From Sycon ciliatum (taxonomy: Eukaryota; Porifera; Calcarea; Leucosolenida; Sycettidae), in assembly GCF_964019385.1 (NCBI RefSeq), contig NC_088650.1:34214243-34278242 (forward strand): 64,000 nt of DNA, in the 5' to 3' direction. Position 1 is the stretch's first letter. The number at the start of each line of letters is the position of its first letter. The notes under the pieces are model-generated. The model was not told the DNA's origin. It ran no database searches and saw nothing but the letters and a program-made list of their open reading frames with translations. Shown piece by piece: positions 22,635 through 33,164 of the stretch. The position numbers and the translations under genes are program-made.

Positions 22635-22712
22635 GTATGCCAGTATACTAGTATACTAGTATACTAGTATACTAGACTACTGACAGTATACCAGTATACT
22701 GGTATACTGTCA
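22635..22712. repeat. Palindromic minisatellite, third array
   Basis: A short array of tatactag/ctagtata units ending in an inverted pair around ctgacagtataccag and ctggtatactgtcag. Confidence 0.85.
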
Positions 22713-22838
22713 GTAAGAGAGAATGTCCTAGAGTAGCCAAACTGCTTGCACAGCACTGCAAATGGTGGTGAAAACAAAGGGAACAAAGGAGGCATGGTAC
22801 CCTTCAAGACCACGTTTCTCATAGTGCGTCAATGCTCC

Positions 22839-23056
22839 TCCCAGTCCTGTTTTCCATATGAAGCGGGGTGAAAGTGACAGTCCTGTTTTCCGTATGAAGC
22901 GGGATTAAAGTGACAAGTCATGTTTTCCGTGTGAAGCGGGATTAAAGTGACAGTCCTGTTTTCCGTATGAAGCGGGGTTAAAGTGACAGTCCTGTTTTCC
23001 GTATGAAGCGGGGTTAAAGTGACAGTCCTGTTTTCCGTGTGAAGCGGGGTTAACGT
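22839..23056. repeat. 36-bp tandem repeat
   Basis: Six copies of a 36-bp unit beginning agtcctgttttccgtatgaa with few substitutions. Confidence 0.88.
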
Positions 23057-23096
23057 GAACTGAGTTCTAACAAGCATTATAGTTCAACGCCTGATT

Positions 23097-23420
23097 ATCA
23101 AAGAAAGCTCGCTCCGTACCCCACTCTCTCCGTACCCCACTTGCATTATCAAAGAAATCTCGCTCCGTACCCCACTTGCTTCGTACCCCACTTGCATTAT
23201 CAAAGAAAGCTCGCTCCGTACCCCACTTGCATTATCAAAGAAATCTCGCTCCGTACCCCACTTGCTTCGTACCCCACTTGCATTATCAAAGAAAGCTCTC
23301 TCCGTACCCCACTTGAATTATCAAAGAAAGCTCGCTCCGTACCCCACTTGCATTATCGAAGAAAGCTCGCTCCGTACCTCACTTGCTTCGTACCCCACTT
23401 GCTTCGTACCCCACTTGCAA
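23097..23420. repeat. 34-bp tandem repeat with shorter interspersed units
   Basis: Units of cgctccgtaccccacttgca followed by ttatcaaagaaa. Some carry an extra cttcgtaccccacttg insert. Confidence 0.88.
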
Positions 23421-23993
23421 CACATTGCGTGAAATCACGCGACACCTGTACATTTTCGATCTGCAGGATGAAGATGACGACGCCCATGCATCTGGTATCA
23501 GGGAGTAGTAAGATACTGGTATATCACTTCTCCATGCCTCGAATTGTGCTGTCAACGGCATGCGGGGAGATGCCATCGCTTGCACTTTCCTGCTCAGGGT
23601 TGCCCTGGCTACCAATGGACGAAATTCTAGGGCCACAGCTTGCGCAACGGCTTTGTACTTTTTGAATGGCCACTCGACATACTCAGCACAGATTTTCTAT
23701 TGCATGCATGCACAATATGTTCAACTTTCGTAGTTTTGGTGACTTTACCACCGGCATGGAGGCTGGTTGGTGAGGAGCAGGTAGCCATCGCTTGTAGAAT
23801 CAAACACATGGTTCCACAGTGTGGCTGATTCCGTAAGAGCCAGGTCCATACGAGGAACATTCACTTTGTATTTTACCATCGAAGTAAGCCACTTTCCTTG
23901 TTTTCACTGTTTTTAATCGTTCAAAATTTCTGAAATTTTGCCTTTTTATTCATTCATCATTTTCATGCTTGCGCGCTGGCCAGCTCACTGGCT
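23421..23993. other. Unassigned region
   Basis: A minus-strand open stretch across roughly 23400-23680 reads like exon sequence but matches no family I recognise and has no clear splice partners. Confidence 0.3.
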
Positions 23994-24179
23994 GCGTTCG
24001 ATTATGCACTTGAATCGATTCATGAATCAATTCAAGTGCATTCAAGTCGTTCGATTTTCATGTCATGAACCCTGGAATCGATTCGGAATCCATTCACCCT
24101 ATTCACATGGGGTGATGTGAATAGCGCGAATCAATTCATGAATCGATTCGCGAATCGATTCGCTGGCATAATCGAACTC
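23994..24179. mobile_element. Small palindromic MITE-like element
   Basis: The ends gcgttcgattatgc and gcataatcgaactc are inverted (12 of 14 bases). The interior is full of self-complementary gaatcgattc and ttcatgaa motifs. It has no coding capacity. Confidence 0.55.
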
Positions 24180-24296
24180 ACTCACTGTCTTTTTTTTAGT
24201 GGTTTCTAACTGTTGATTGATTGATTGATTGGATTTTATTCTTGTAGTGGCTTGTTGGTGGCCTGGCACAAGCGACACTTCCAAGTTTGTTGTGTT

Positions 24297-24562
24297 TCTC
24301 AACACAATTGTATAGGCGGTTGTAATTGTATAGCCGGTTGTAATTGTATAGCCGGTTGTAATTGTATAGGCGGTTGTAATTGTATAGCCGGTTGTAATTG
24401 TATAGGCGGTTGTAATTGTATAGCCGGTTGTAATTGTATAGCCGGTTGTAATTGTATAGCCGGTTGTAATTGTATAGCCGGTTGTAATTGTATAGCCGGT
24501 TGTAATTGTATAGGCGGTTGTAATTGTATAGCCGGTTGTAATTGTATAGGCGGTTGTAATGC
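24297..24562. repeat. 18-bp tandem repeat
   Basis: About fourteen copies of tatagccggttgtaattg, alternating with a tataggcgg variant. 18 is divisible by three, so it creates a spurious hexapeptide-repeat frame on both strands. Confidence 0.9.
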
Positions 24563-24942
24563 AGACGTGCAAACAGTACTTGTAATTGTAGTGTCTTTCT
24601 GACATGACTAGTAACTGCTGTATGTATCCTTTGGATATCGAGCGAAGCCTGGAGACAGCTTCAGGGAATTGCCTTGTCATGGTTTTCGCGGTGGTGGTCA
24701 GCCTAAGCCTAAGCCTAAGCCAAAAAATAAGCCTGTTTTGTGTAAGCAGAAAGAGCACGTTGTTGGACTGAAGTTGTATTCGTAGGTTGACACTTCGTTC
24801 AGTGCCTTCTCGCCTTTGGTTATGTAATCTTGTTACCTTTTTGCGTTTCCTTTAGTGGTTTTATTGCACTTGTATCTTGTTGTTATTTCTAACACCTTTC
24901 TATTTACAGTACTTAACTTCAGTTTCTTTGGTTGTATCCTTA

Positions 24943-26067
24943 GGCCGCGGTCACACATGAAAAGCTTGCACCGCTTTTGCGGAGGCGAAAAGCGGAACTA
25001 CCGCAGCCGCTTTGGCGGACCACACGATGCAACGGTCACACATACATGTAGACTACTGTGCTCCTCAACGCTCCGCTTTGGCGGAGAGAATGCAAATGCA
25101 GCACGACATATGAAATTTTAGATGTTCTTGTCCGAGTTGAAGCGCCTTCGCTTGTACAAGTAGAGCTATCGTGGATCGCTGACAGGCTGCTGAATGTCTC
25201 CTGTCAAGTACACTCGTGGATTTGGGGCGCATTCACTGCGGCCCAGTACAGGTGTATTTGAATATTACTAGTTTGGTTTACATCAATATCAAATTCAAAT
25301 ACATGTACATGTAGTTGTAGAGCAGGGTGTCGTTGCCTCCTTCTTGTCCGAGTTGAAGCGACCCTTCGCTAGTACAAGTAGAGCTATCGTGGATCGCTGA
25401 CAGGCTGCTGAATGTCTCCTGTCAAGTACACTCGTGGATTTGGGGCACATTCACTGCGGCCCAGTCCAGGTGTATTTGAATATTAGTTTAGTTCACATCA
25501 ATATCAAATTCAAATAGTTTTATAGCAGGGTGTCGTTGCCTCCTCCATGATCCATCATCGACCCCAGCGACTGCGTGGATGCCTGCAGTTGCAGTGAGGG
25601 TGTGGCAGAGTACTCTACTACTCCCTGGTTGCAGTCCTAGTGTTGCATACTCTGGTTGACGCATTGCTTGGAGAGAGAAGGAGAGAGTTGGAGATCGTCC
25701 GCGATCGGGGCCAATGAGTTGGGAGACGGATCCCTCACCAACTATCCACTCATAACGATGCAGTATCGTTTGCGAGATCTCCAGAACGTACAATACATAG
25801 GCAAAGAAGAACAATATGAAAACTGAATACCAAACGGCAACCAAACAGCACCAGAACTCAGCGCAGAAGTAGCACACCAAACTCCAAAGCCATCACCACG
25901 CAGGTTCCGCCAAAGCGGATCCGCGATAGCGGAGGTTCCGCTCGCATATTTTTGGCGTAGCGAAATCCAAACTTTCCGCCAAAGCGTAACTTACGCCTCC
26001 GCCGTTGCCTCGAAGCGTAAGCTACGCTTTGGCGGAACCGCCAAAAAGTGCATGTGTGACCGCGGCC
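24943..26067. mobile_element. Harbinger-like non-autonomous TIR element, TTA duplication
   Basis: The inverted ends are ggccgcggtcacacatg on the left and catgtgtgaccgcggcc on the right. The flanking TTA occurs at 24940-24942 and 26068-26070, a 3-bp TWA duplication typical of PIF/Harbinger. The interior has a tandem duplication of about 215 bp (25122-25340 and 25344-25545) containing tgtccgagttgaagcg and tgctgaatgtctcctgtcaa. Subterminal regions are rich in ccgctttggcgga motifs in both orientations. No transposase was recognised. Confidence 0.85.
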
Positions 26068-26371
26068 TTAGTTCCGTTTTTTCCCACTGATGATTGGAAC
26101 GAGAAAATCGATTCTGGGTTTTCAATAATATTTTTGTTATAAAATACACAGTAATACATGTCAAACAAGTAACGTAGTTGCGTGATGTCTGCGGCCTTCA
26201 TCCTATGCATAGCTATATTAAAATTATTATCTCCACGTAGGTTATTTTTATTTTTTACATATTTTTATTTTATTTTATTCGTTTTCGATATTGATTTTTT
26301 TTTTTTTTACAAATATTGTTTTTATTCCATTTCTCATTTTTCATTCGTGTTGGGTTTAACTACTCACTGTA

Positions 26372-27179
26372 CGAGGTGATTTGGCTTTTTTTAACATTTG
26401 CCATTTTTTAACGAATGTGTAAAATTTGCTTTTCTTCTGGCTGTTTCTCTGCTCCGGATGGCTGTATCGAAACATGGGTGGTGGCAAATAAGAGCCAGTT
26501 TATCGTAGATCAACATTGACCAGAAAATTTGGTGCATATAATTTAATTCTCCCTACTACGTCGGTATAACTAGTGGTGGGTGCTTTGCAATTTTGTGTAA
26601 AATGTGTAAAATGAGCCCCTGAATGGACGAGGAGGACAGTGAATTGCTTCCGCAGGGCCTTTGGACGACTTCAGGCCGTCTTGCCATCACTAAAGAGTCA
26701 GTAATGAAGAACAGTAGGTCACGGAATACACTCTGTGAGAACGAAAACATGGCTGCTATGCTATGCTACCTATCCAATTCCACCGTATAACACAGCCACT
26801 AGTTACAAATACAAAAACACGGCTTTCGCAGCATGCAATGCAGTTCACTCCTCTGTTGACAGATTAATTTTCATCCACTAGCAATCCTTGAAGTGATATC
26901 TATCAACTTCAGAACATTGATGACCGAATATCCCAGTTTGTGATGCCATTTTACAAATTTGTTAAAAAATGACACACCAAGTATTTGAATCCTGAGAATA
27001 CTAGGGAAGTAGGACATGATTCAAGACACTTTCCAAAGTGGGATCATTCCCATTTTTGGACACAACAGGCATGAAGGATAGCACTTCCACTTGCAACAAT
27101 TCATTTGGAAGTAGCTTGTCTAGAAGTGACTGAAAAAACGTCATTTTACAACCATGTTAAAAAAAGCCAAATCACCTCG
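26372..27179. mobile_element. Mariner-like non-autonomous TIR element, TA duplication
   Basis: The ends cgaggtgatttggctttttt and its inverse aaaaaagccaaatcacctcg are flanked by TA (26370-26371 and 27180-27181). Subterminal segments near 26394 and 27140 also match in inverted form. The 808-bp interior shows no transposase. Confidence 0.85.
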
Positions 27180-27267
27180 TACTGATACATGGTGATGATT
27201 GTGCTTTGCTTTGCCCGAAAAAGAGGCCTTCCCACATCATCATAAAAAAATAGAAATAAAATCATGA

Positions 27268-27388
27268 CACTTGCACGATAAATCATGACACTTGCACGAT
27301 AAATCATGACACTTGCACGATAAATCATGACACTTGCACGATAAATCATGACACTTGCACGATAAATCATGACACTTGCACGATAAAT
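27268..27388. repeat. 21-bp tandem repeat
   Basis: Six near-perfect copies of aaatcatgacacttgcacga plus one base. The array starts about 90 bp beyond the mariner-like element. Confidence 0.9.
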
Positions 27389-27660
27389 CTGACTCCAGTC
27401 GTTCCAGCACTACGAGTAGTTGCAGTTCTATTCCCGTAGCTATGCAGAAGACGTTACTTCAGTAACGTCTGGCACCAGCCAGGGTCCACACAGCTTTAAT
27501 TTGGTGTTTATTTATTTGTTTGTTTGTGTCACGCCTGGAGCTATCCCGTGTCTGTCCCGTATCTGTGACTACAAAGGCTCTACAGGATTGTACATAACAG
27601 CTGGCCACAATATTTGCTAGCTCCCGTATCTGTCCCATACTTTTTTTTGTTTGTCTGTTT

Positions 27661-28089
27661 GTGTCACGCCTGGCGCTATCCCGTATCTGTCCCGTACCGT
27701 ACCGTATCATCAAACACAGCTGGCCACATACAGCTGGCCGCAATATTCAAATACCGGTAGGTCTTTCAAACGCAAGACAGGAAGAGAGATCCCGTCGACT
27801 CCAGAATGCCCGTGATCGGCCGAGTCAGCGCTGGTCCAAGGAAACGTCAGGACATACATCCCGTCGACTCCACAATAAGCGTGAACAGGCGATTCAGCGC
27901 CGGTCACAGGAAACGTCGGAAGAGAGATCCTGTCGACTCCAGAACGCCCTTGACCGGCAGAGTCAGCGCCGGTCCCAGGAAACGTCAGGACAGACATCCC
28001 GTCGAGTCCAGAATGCCCATGATCGGCAGAGTCAGCGCCGGTCCCAGGAAACGTCAGGACAGACATCCCGTCGACGCGCAGAAAACTAA
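27661..28089 (+). CDS. Arg/Gln/Ser-rich ORF with 23-residue repeats (hypothetical)
   Basis: From about 27778 this frame holds four tandem 23-residue units. Each has the pattern S-R-R-L-Q-N-x-x-D-R-x-S-Q-R-R-S-Q-E-T, spanning 69 bp of DNA, then a stop after RRRAEN. Similar R/E/Q-rich repeats precede the helicase region in some animal Helitron proteins, but no helicase or Rep motif follows here. The repeat is in frame and the residue pattern is conserved across units while silent positions vary, which favours past coding use. No convincing start codon exists within the repeat portion, so this may be an internal exon or a fragment. The nearby string gtcacgcctggcgctatcccgt also recurs upstream (27528 and 27662). 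Confidence 0.35.
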   Translation: MSRLALSRICPVPYRIIKHSWPHTAGRNIQIPVGLSNARQEERSRRLQNARDRPSQRWSKETSGHTSRRLHNKREQAIQRRSQETSEERSCRLQNALDRQSQRRSQETSGQTSRRVQNAHDRQSQRRSQETSGQTSRRRAEN

Positions 28090-28218
28090 ATCTGCAGCCT
28101 CTCTTGCCGTCGACATTTTTTGTATTACTGTATTGTATGGTATTGTATGGAATATATTTTTACCTCGTTGGCTCAACAGGTCAATGTATTACTACAAAAA
28201 GGCCAGAAAATCCGATTA

Positions 28219-28464
28219 CTGTCTTAAAATCAACTAATTTTCGCTGGCGATTTAATTTCGCTGATTTCGCCGCTTGGTACCAACCGGCCAAAGTTTGTCA
28301 TAGAGGCAAATGATGCATGATTGAGCAATGGATGCATGTGAGAGCAAAATATACCGATCGATTTCTTTTTGAAAACTCCAATCGGCCAAAGTTTAATGAC
28401 GGCGAAAGGTTTCGTTTCGAGATCGGCCAAAGTTTCTCATCGGCCAAAATTTGTTGATTTACAG
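28219..28464. mobile_element. MITE related to the one at 16447, TA duplication
   Basis: A 246-bp element bounded by TA. The left end ctgtcttaaaatcaactaat and the right end (reverse complement ctgtaaatcaacaaattttg) are imperfect TIRs resembling the ctgtaaatatacaaa termini at 16447. The interior repeats atcggccaaagttt several times in one orientation. It is non-coding. Confidence 0.7.
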
Positions 28465-28752
28465 TAGAAAGAGATAAAAAGAAAAGAAGGAGCAAACGAA
28501 AAGTGGATGAAATCAGAGAAAAATAACAATCCGCAATAAATTCTGGAAATACTTTTGCCTAACTCATATTCAAACTGATTGAAACGTTTTTGCAATACAA
28601 TGATGTGGCCAATCAACGGAAAAAAAAACATTTCCATCAGTTCTAATAACATGTACGATGAGCTAGGCAAAAAAGCATAAAAGCATAGCGTAGGGCCCTG
28701 AGCTTCCAAGCTCTCTCGTTTACAGTTCGTGTTCCATTATCCTGATGGCGTT

Positions 28753-29034
28753 ATGGCGTTCTCAAAACATGCCGGACCGAGCTTAAGTGCTCAGTTGGAG
28801 CGGGTTCTAGTTGTGGAGGACAAGCCCTTTCAACCGCGTGACCTTACGCTCCCTCTTGTCGCATGTGGTGTGAAGAATGTTGTGTGCCGCTCCTTTCAGC
28901 CGAGTTGGTTCTCCTCTTCGGAATGGCTACATTGGGATTCAAAGAGCGAGCGTGCGTTTTGCCATGCCTGCTGCTTGGCTGTTTCGAAGAAACTTTTGAT
29001 CGCTAGCTGTGCTGATGGTGCGTTTCTGACGTAG
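28753..29034 (+). pseudogene. hAT-type transposase N-terminal zinc-finger region (truncated)
   Basis: From an ATG at 28753 the frame runs about 93 codons. It contains RSFQPSWFSSSEWLHWDSK then AFCHACCLA and DGAFLT, resembling the TTF-type/ZMYM-like zinc-finger N-terminus of hAT-derived transposases. In that family a GF-x-NWK segment normally follows and the transposase core lies further on. Here the sequence breaks immediately after FLT, where unrelated sequence with a gtgtacagta end (to about 29118) begins. Probably a fragment disrupted by another insertion. Confidence 0.5.
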
Positions 29035-29118
29035 CGACGGTGATACTTTACCGATTTTAGCGAAAGGAGAATTTTCGCCAAAGTTTTTCCGCGACAATCG
29101 AAATTTCCCGTGTACAGT

Positions 29119-29774
29119 AGAGGGGACGATTCGATACCGGAACGGTTTCACAGCCAAATTTGTATAGACCCGAACCGATCATCAGCGTGGATTGTTCATT
29201 CGAAAATATGTTTGTGGAAGGAAACTGGCATGTTGAAGTTTGCCCTGAGGCCATAGTCAATCAAACTGAGCTGCTCCTTTGTGTTGGCCCATTGCCCCCA
29301 AGTTGCCCAATTTTTCGCTTCAAATCAGAGGTGGCTCCAAACGGGAAAGGTTTTAGAGTGCACGTCAAATTCACTCTGAGTTCTGAAATTAGGTAGTTGC
29401 TATCGCTCCACGACGGCCAGTACAGAGTAACAATAAGCCTTGTGTGTGCATCCATTAGTTTTCATTGGTATAAGGTGCTTTATTGGCGAGAGGCGAGCCG
29501 CTGTTTACCCGTTTACCTGCGACAAGAAGTTTATTTTTCAAAAGACGTAAAACAAAGTGGCAGTGCGAACTGAGCAACACGTCAAACAACTCACCTGAGC
29601 TGCTTGGTATGGCTCTTCTGGTCATCGCAGAGCCATGAAATCTTGGCTCGGAGTAAAACACATCGTAGTCTCACTGTGACATATGTTTTCTAATCAAAAT
29701 ACCAAGAGATAATGTGAATGTTGAGTCCGTTCCGGTTTGCGACATATCTCCAATTTGAAACCGTCTCCTCCACA
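29119..29774. other. Unassigned region
   Basis: A plus-strand open stretch at 29160-29396 shows no family resemblance. Nothing else was recognised up to the GTAC duplication of the LTR array. Confidence 0.35.
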
Positions 29775-29778
29775 GTAC

Positions 29779-30102
29779 TATTGAGTGCAAAAAGGACGAC
29801 GGCATATTCTCCACAGACAACAATGGACAACGGGAACAGGTAGGGTGGGAACGACATTTATTAGGGAGACGAAGAGACACTGACAAAGACGAACGGAACG
29901 ACTACATTGTGGAAGAGAGAGACAAGAGAGAGAGATCAAGCGTGCACGGCAAGATAAAGGGCCTGGGTAGCTATGGAAATTATGGGCGCGCTAGTAGCTA
30001 CCCAGGCCAACGGAACAAAAAGAGACAAAAGGTGAGTACGACGTAGTATGGGGTGCATGCAGGCCAGCTTGGAAAAGGTTGCACGGGAGGAGGTACCTAA
30101 CA
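29779..30102 (-). repeat. LTR 1 of the tandem array
   Basis: 324 bp. Its end reads tattgag where the others read tgttgag, a single change in the conserved TG. The purine tract lies next to it at 30103-30118. Confidence 0.88.
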
Positions 30103-31100
30103 TACCTCCCCTGCGCAAAAAAAGAACCGCCGCCTTGCGGGAAATAAGACGACGAGAAAGAATAGAGAAAAATGACTGAGGAAGTAGAGAGAAAAAAACA
30201 CACCCATACATAACGCACGGATGTCACAAAAAAATCACGGTTCGCGTGAGACTCGGTTTATCTATATAGAGGCCGATTTTTCCGCATCCGTAGGAACGCC
30301 ACCACCCTTCAAGGATCAAGGCACAAAAGTGTTATACTAAAAGTGTTTAAACCGAACACGGATTCTTCGAACGAATAATCTATCGAATAATTTCGCCCTC
30401 CATCGAACGAATAATCTATATTCTATCATACGCATGATGGTATTTTTCAACACTTTTGCAGCACTTTTTAAGCAGTTCTTTAAAAAGATTTTTGCTCATT
30501 ATCGGATTTTGTTATGTGGAGGTGCAAAACCGGTTAACCTGTGCCGCCAAGAGTACATAACCCCCAGAGTGTGCAACGCCTGATCCAGCTCTGCATAGGG
30601 TCTTGGTCGAGCGTAATTGGATCTTCACTGCATCCATGTTTCCCTCGTATGGAAAGAACAGAAGTATTACTAGATACCGATAGGAGATTAAAACTTGGAG
30701 GAGAAGAGATTGAGAAGAAATACTACCAGCAGATCTACGCAGTGCAAATATCAGTAGGGTCAGCACCGAGCATAGATCGTTGTTTTTTTTTTTTTTTTTT
30801 TTTTTTTTTGATTTCTGATAATTCCTACGACTATTCGATTATTCGTTCACCCACGAATATTCTAAATTATTCGATTATTCGATTATTCGTTTCAACACTA
30901 AATTACTAAACATGCACTACAGTTATCACGTTCCTATACTCTAAAGTATTAGTTCAATAATTCTATGATACGCATCACTCAAACTAGTGCTATAGTGCAA
31001 GTATTGCCAAAGGCGGGCAAAACACCCCTTAAATCAAAAAAAGTATTCTTTCTAGACCAAAGAGTGGTATATTTGATAAAATTTAATAACGATAGAAATA

Positions 31101-31352
31101 TTTGAAACTCGGGTATTGAGCCAATAATAAATGTAGAAAGGAAAAGGACATATGGAAACGAGTGAAGAGTAAATCTCCACCACTGTAACTAGAAATCTCT
31201 CAGTACTCTGTCAGTTTTGTGCCTAGTTGTTGCACTTTCTGACTGTATATAGTATCTAGTTACAGTGGTGGAGAGTTACTCTTAACTCGTTTCCATATGT
31301 TCTTTTCCTTTCTACATTTATTATTGCCTCAATACCCGAGTTTCAAATTGCA
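31101..31352. repeat. Fold-back repeat in internal region 1
   Basis: Arms of about 100 bp: tttgaaactcgggtattgag on the left and ctcaatacccgagtttcaaa on the right, with matching interior strings (ggacatatggaaacgagt / actcgtttccatatgttc). The loop contains the direct string cagtactctgtcag, which recurs at 31794. Confidence 0.85.
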
Positions 31353-31839
31353 CACCTGATGAGCCGTCACGAACCATACGGCGCAACGTACGTCGTGTGA
31401 AACAACTTGTTTTGTAGTCAACTAGTCCATCACAATGTCATGCATGAGGAGTACTGTAGGAGTTTAGATTTCGGCTTGTACAATTCGTTCTCGCAAAGCT
31501 TCCTCCTTCTTAACTTTACTTTGATATTTTTGACCCACTCAAGTTGGGTGGTGTGCTGCTTTGCTGCTTCGAATTGTAGTTAGACCACTTTGTCAAATCG
31601 CCTACAGGTCTCGTCATCGTCCAGTGACAATCGACATTCTTTGTTCCGTTGGGACTGTAGCTTGTGCTCGTTTTCGTTGCGCTTGCCTTCCCCTCTTTGG
31701 TCTTTCCATAACCTTGAACCTTCCAAGGTGGAAGGCTGTCGGTTAGCGCTACGGAGATGTGTTGAAGCTAGGTGTCAGGACGTCGAATGTCTCAGTACTC
31801 TGTCAGTTTGTGCCTAGATATAAATATTATTGATACTTC

Positions 31840-31878
31840 TCCAGACGTTTCGTTGTTCTGAACAACATCGTCAGTGGA
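31840..31878 (-). ncRNA. Hammerhead-ribozyme-like motif, copy 1 (candidate)
   Basis: On the minus strand the order is TCCA, CTGACGA, a hairpin (gttgtt-cag-aacaac), GAAAC, GTC, TGGA. This reproduces the CUGANGA and GAAA core boxes, a GUC cleavage triplet and a 4-bp stem I of a type-I hammerhead, as reported in Penelope-like elements and retrozymes. Against it, an extra U follows CTGACGA before the stem II helix. Stem III would also be only the self-complementary ACGT, so cleavage would need a dimer. It is embedded in a longer perfect inverted repeat (about 31847-31902). Confidence 0.35.
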
Positions 31879-32405
31879 CGATGTTGTTCAGAACAACGAA
31901 ACTTTTTTACCAAATTTTAAATTGTATCAAATATACCACTCTTTGGTTTAGAAAGAATACTTTTTTGATATTACAATGAGAGTGGATAATCAACGGCTTG
32001 TCCACAAACTCTAAAACAAATTTGGCATGAAAAACTACGAGTTCAAATGAACACTGCGTTCTGACTGGCATGGCTAACCAGCATAGTTACACTTATACAA
32101 CATGAATAAAAGAGCATGGCTCACCATCGGGACCCCTGATATTGACAAAGGACACCTGCGCGCACCCACACTACAAAAATCACAAAATAAAATAAACTGA
32201 AAATAAATTTGACGACGAAGGACGGATGAAAAAGAAAGAGAGAAATAATGAAAATAGCTGACTGGGATGAGACGAGGTTGACATAGACGATGATACAAGG
32301 TTGACATAGATGAGACGGGGATTATTGACGACTAGACGAATGGCGGTTGACGACGACTGGGCATGGGATCTCAGGGTCGTGAGTTGATCAATAGTCGGGC
32401 GCCAA

Positions 32406-32728
32406 TGTTGAGTGCGAAAAGGACGACAGCGTATTCTCCACAGACAACAATGGACAATGGGAACAGGTAGGGTGGGAACGACATTTATTAGGGAGACGAA
32501 GAGACACTGACAAAGACGAACGGAACGACTACATTGTGGAAGAGAGAGACAAGAGAGAGAGATCAAGCCGGCACGGCAAGATAAAGGGCCTGGGTAGCTA
32601 TGGAAATTATGGGCGCACTAGTAGCTACCCATGCCAACGGAACAAAAGAGACAAAAGGTGAGTACGACGTAGTATGGGGTGCATGCAGGCCGGCTTGGAA
32701 AAGGTTGCACGGGAGGAGGTACCTAACA
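32406..32728 (-). repeat. LTR 2 (shared middle LTR) of the tandem array
   Basis: 323 bp. The purine tract abuts one side and the Lys-type primer-binding-site-like tggcgcccga abuts the other (about 32387-32404), so it is simultaneously the 3' LTR of one unit and the 5' LTR of the next. Confidence 0.88.
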
Positions 32729-33164
32729 TACCTCCCCTGCGCAAAAAAAGAACCGCGGCCTCGCGGGAAATAAGACGACGAGAAAGAATAGAGAAAAATG
32801 ACTGAGGAAGTAGAGAGAAAAAAACACACCCACACACAACGCACGGATGTCACAAAAAAATCACGGTTCGCGTGAGACTCGGTTTATCTATATAGAGGCC
32901 GATTTTTCCGCATCCGTAGGAACGCCACCACCCTTCAAGGATCAAGGCACAAAACTGTTATACTAAAAGTGTTTAAACCGAACACGGATTCTTCGAACGA
33001 ATAATCTATCGAATAATTTCGCCCTCCATCGAACGAATAATCTATATTCTATCATACGCATGATGGCATTTTTCAACGCTTTCGCAGCACTTTTTAAGCA
33101 GTTCTTTAAAAAAGATTTTTGCTGATTATCGGATTTTGTTATGTGGAGGTGCAAAACCAGTTAA

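Larger units (their letters stand above)
30103..32405 (-). repeat. Internal region 1 of the tandem array
   Basis: A 2.3-kb non-coding region. It matches internal region 2 at both ends (30103-31090 and 31829-32405). It lacks the TTAA element found in region 2 at 33165 and keeps a single TTAA at that site (near 30534). A T run of about 30 lies near 30782. The middle is unique and includes the fold-back at 31101-31352. Confidence 0.8.

Noticed and set aside
22839..23420. 36-bp and 34-bp repeats as CRISPR arrays
   Set aside because: The units are directly tandem with no unique spacers, and the surroundings are eukaryotic.
24700..24724. Telomere-like hexamer run (cctaagcctaag)
   Set aside because: Only about three to four units in interior sequence. 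Too short to call an interstitial telomere.
29160..29396. Plus-strand frame of 78 codons as a continuation of the hAT-type ORF
   Set aside because: No residues match the expected hAT segment and no splice signals link it to the upstream fragment.
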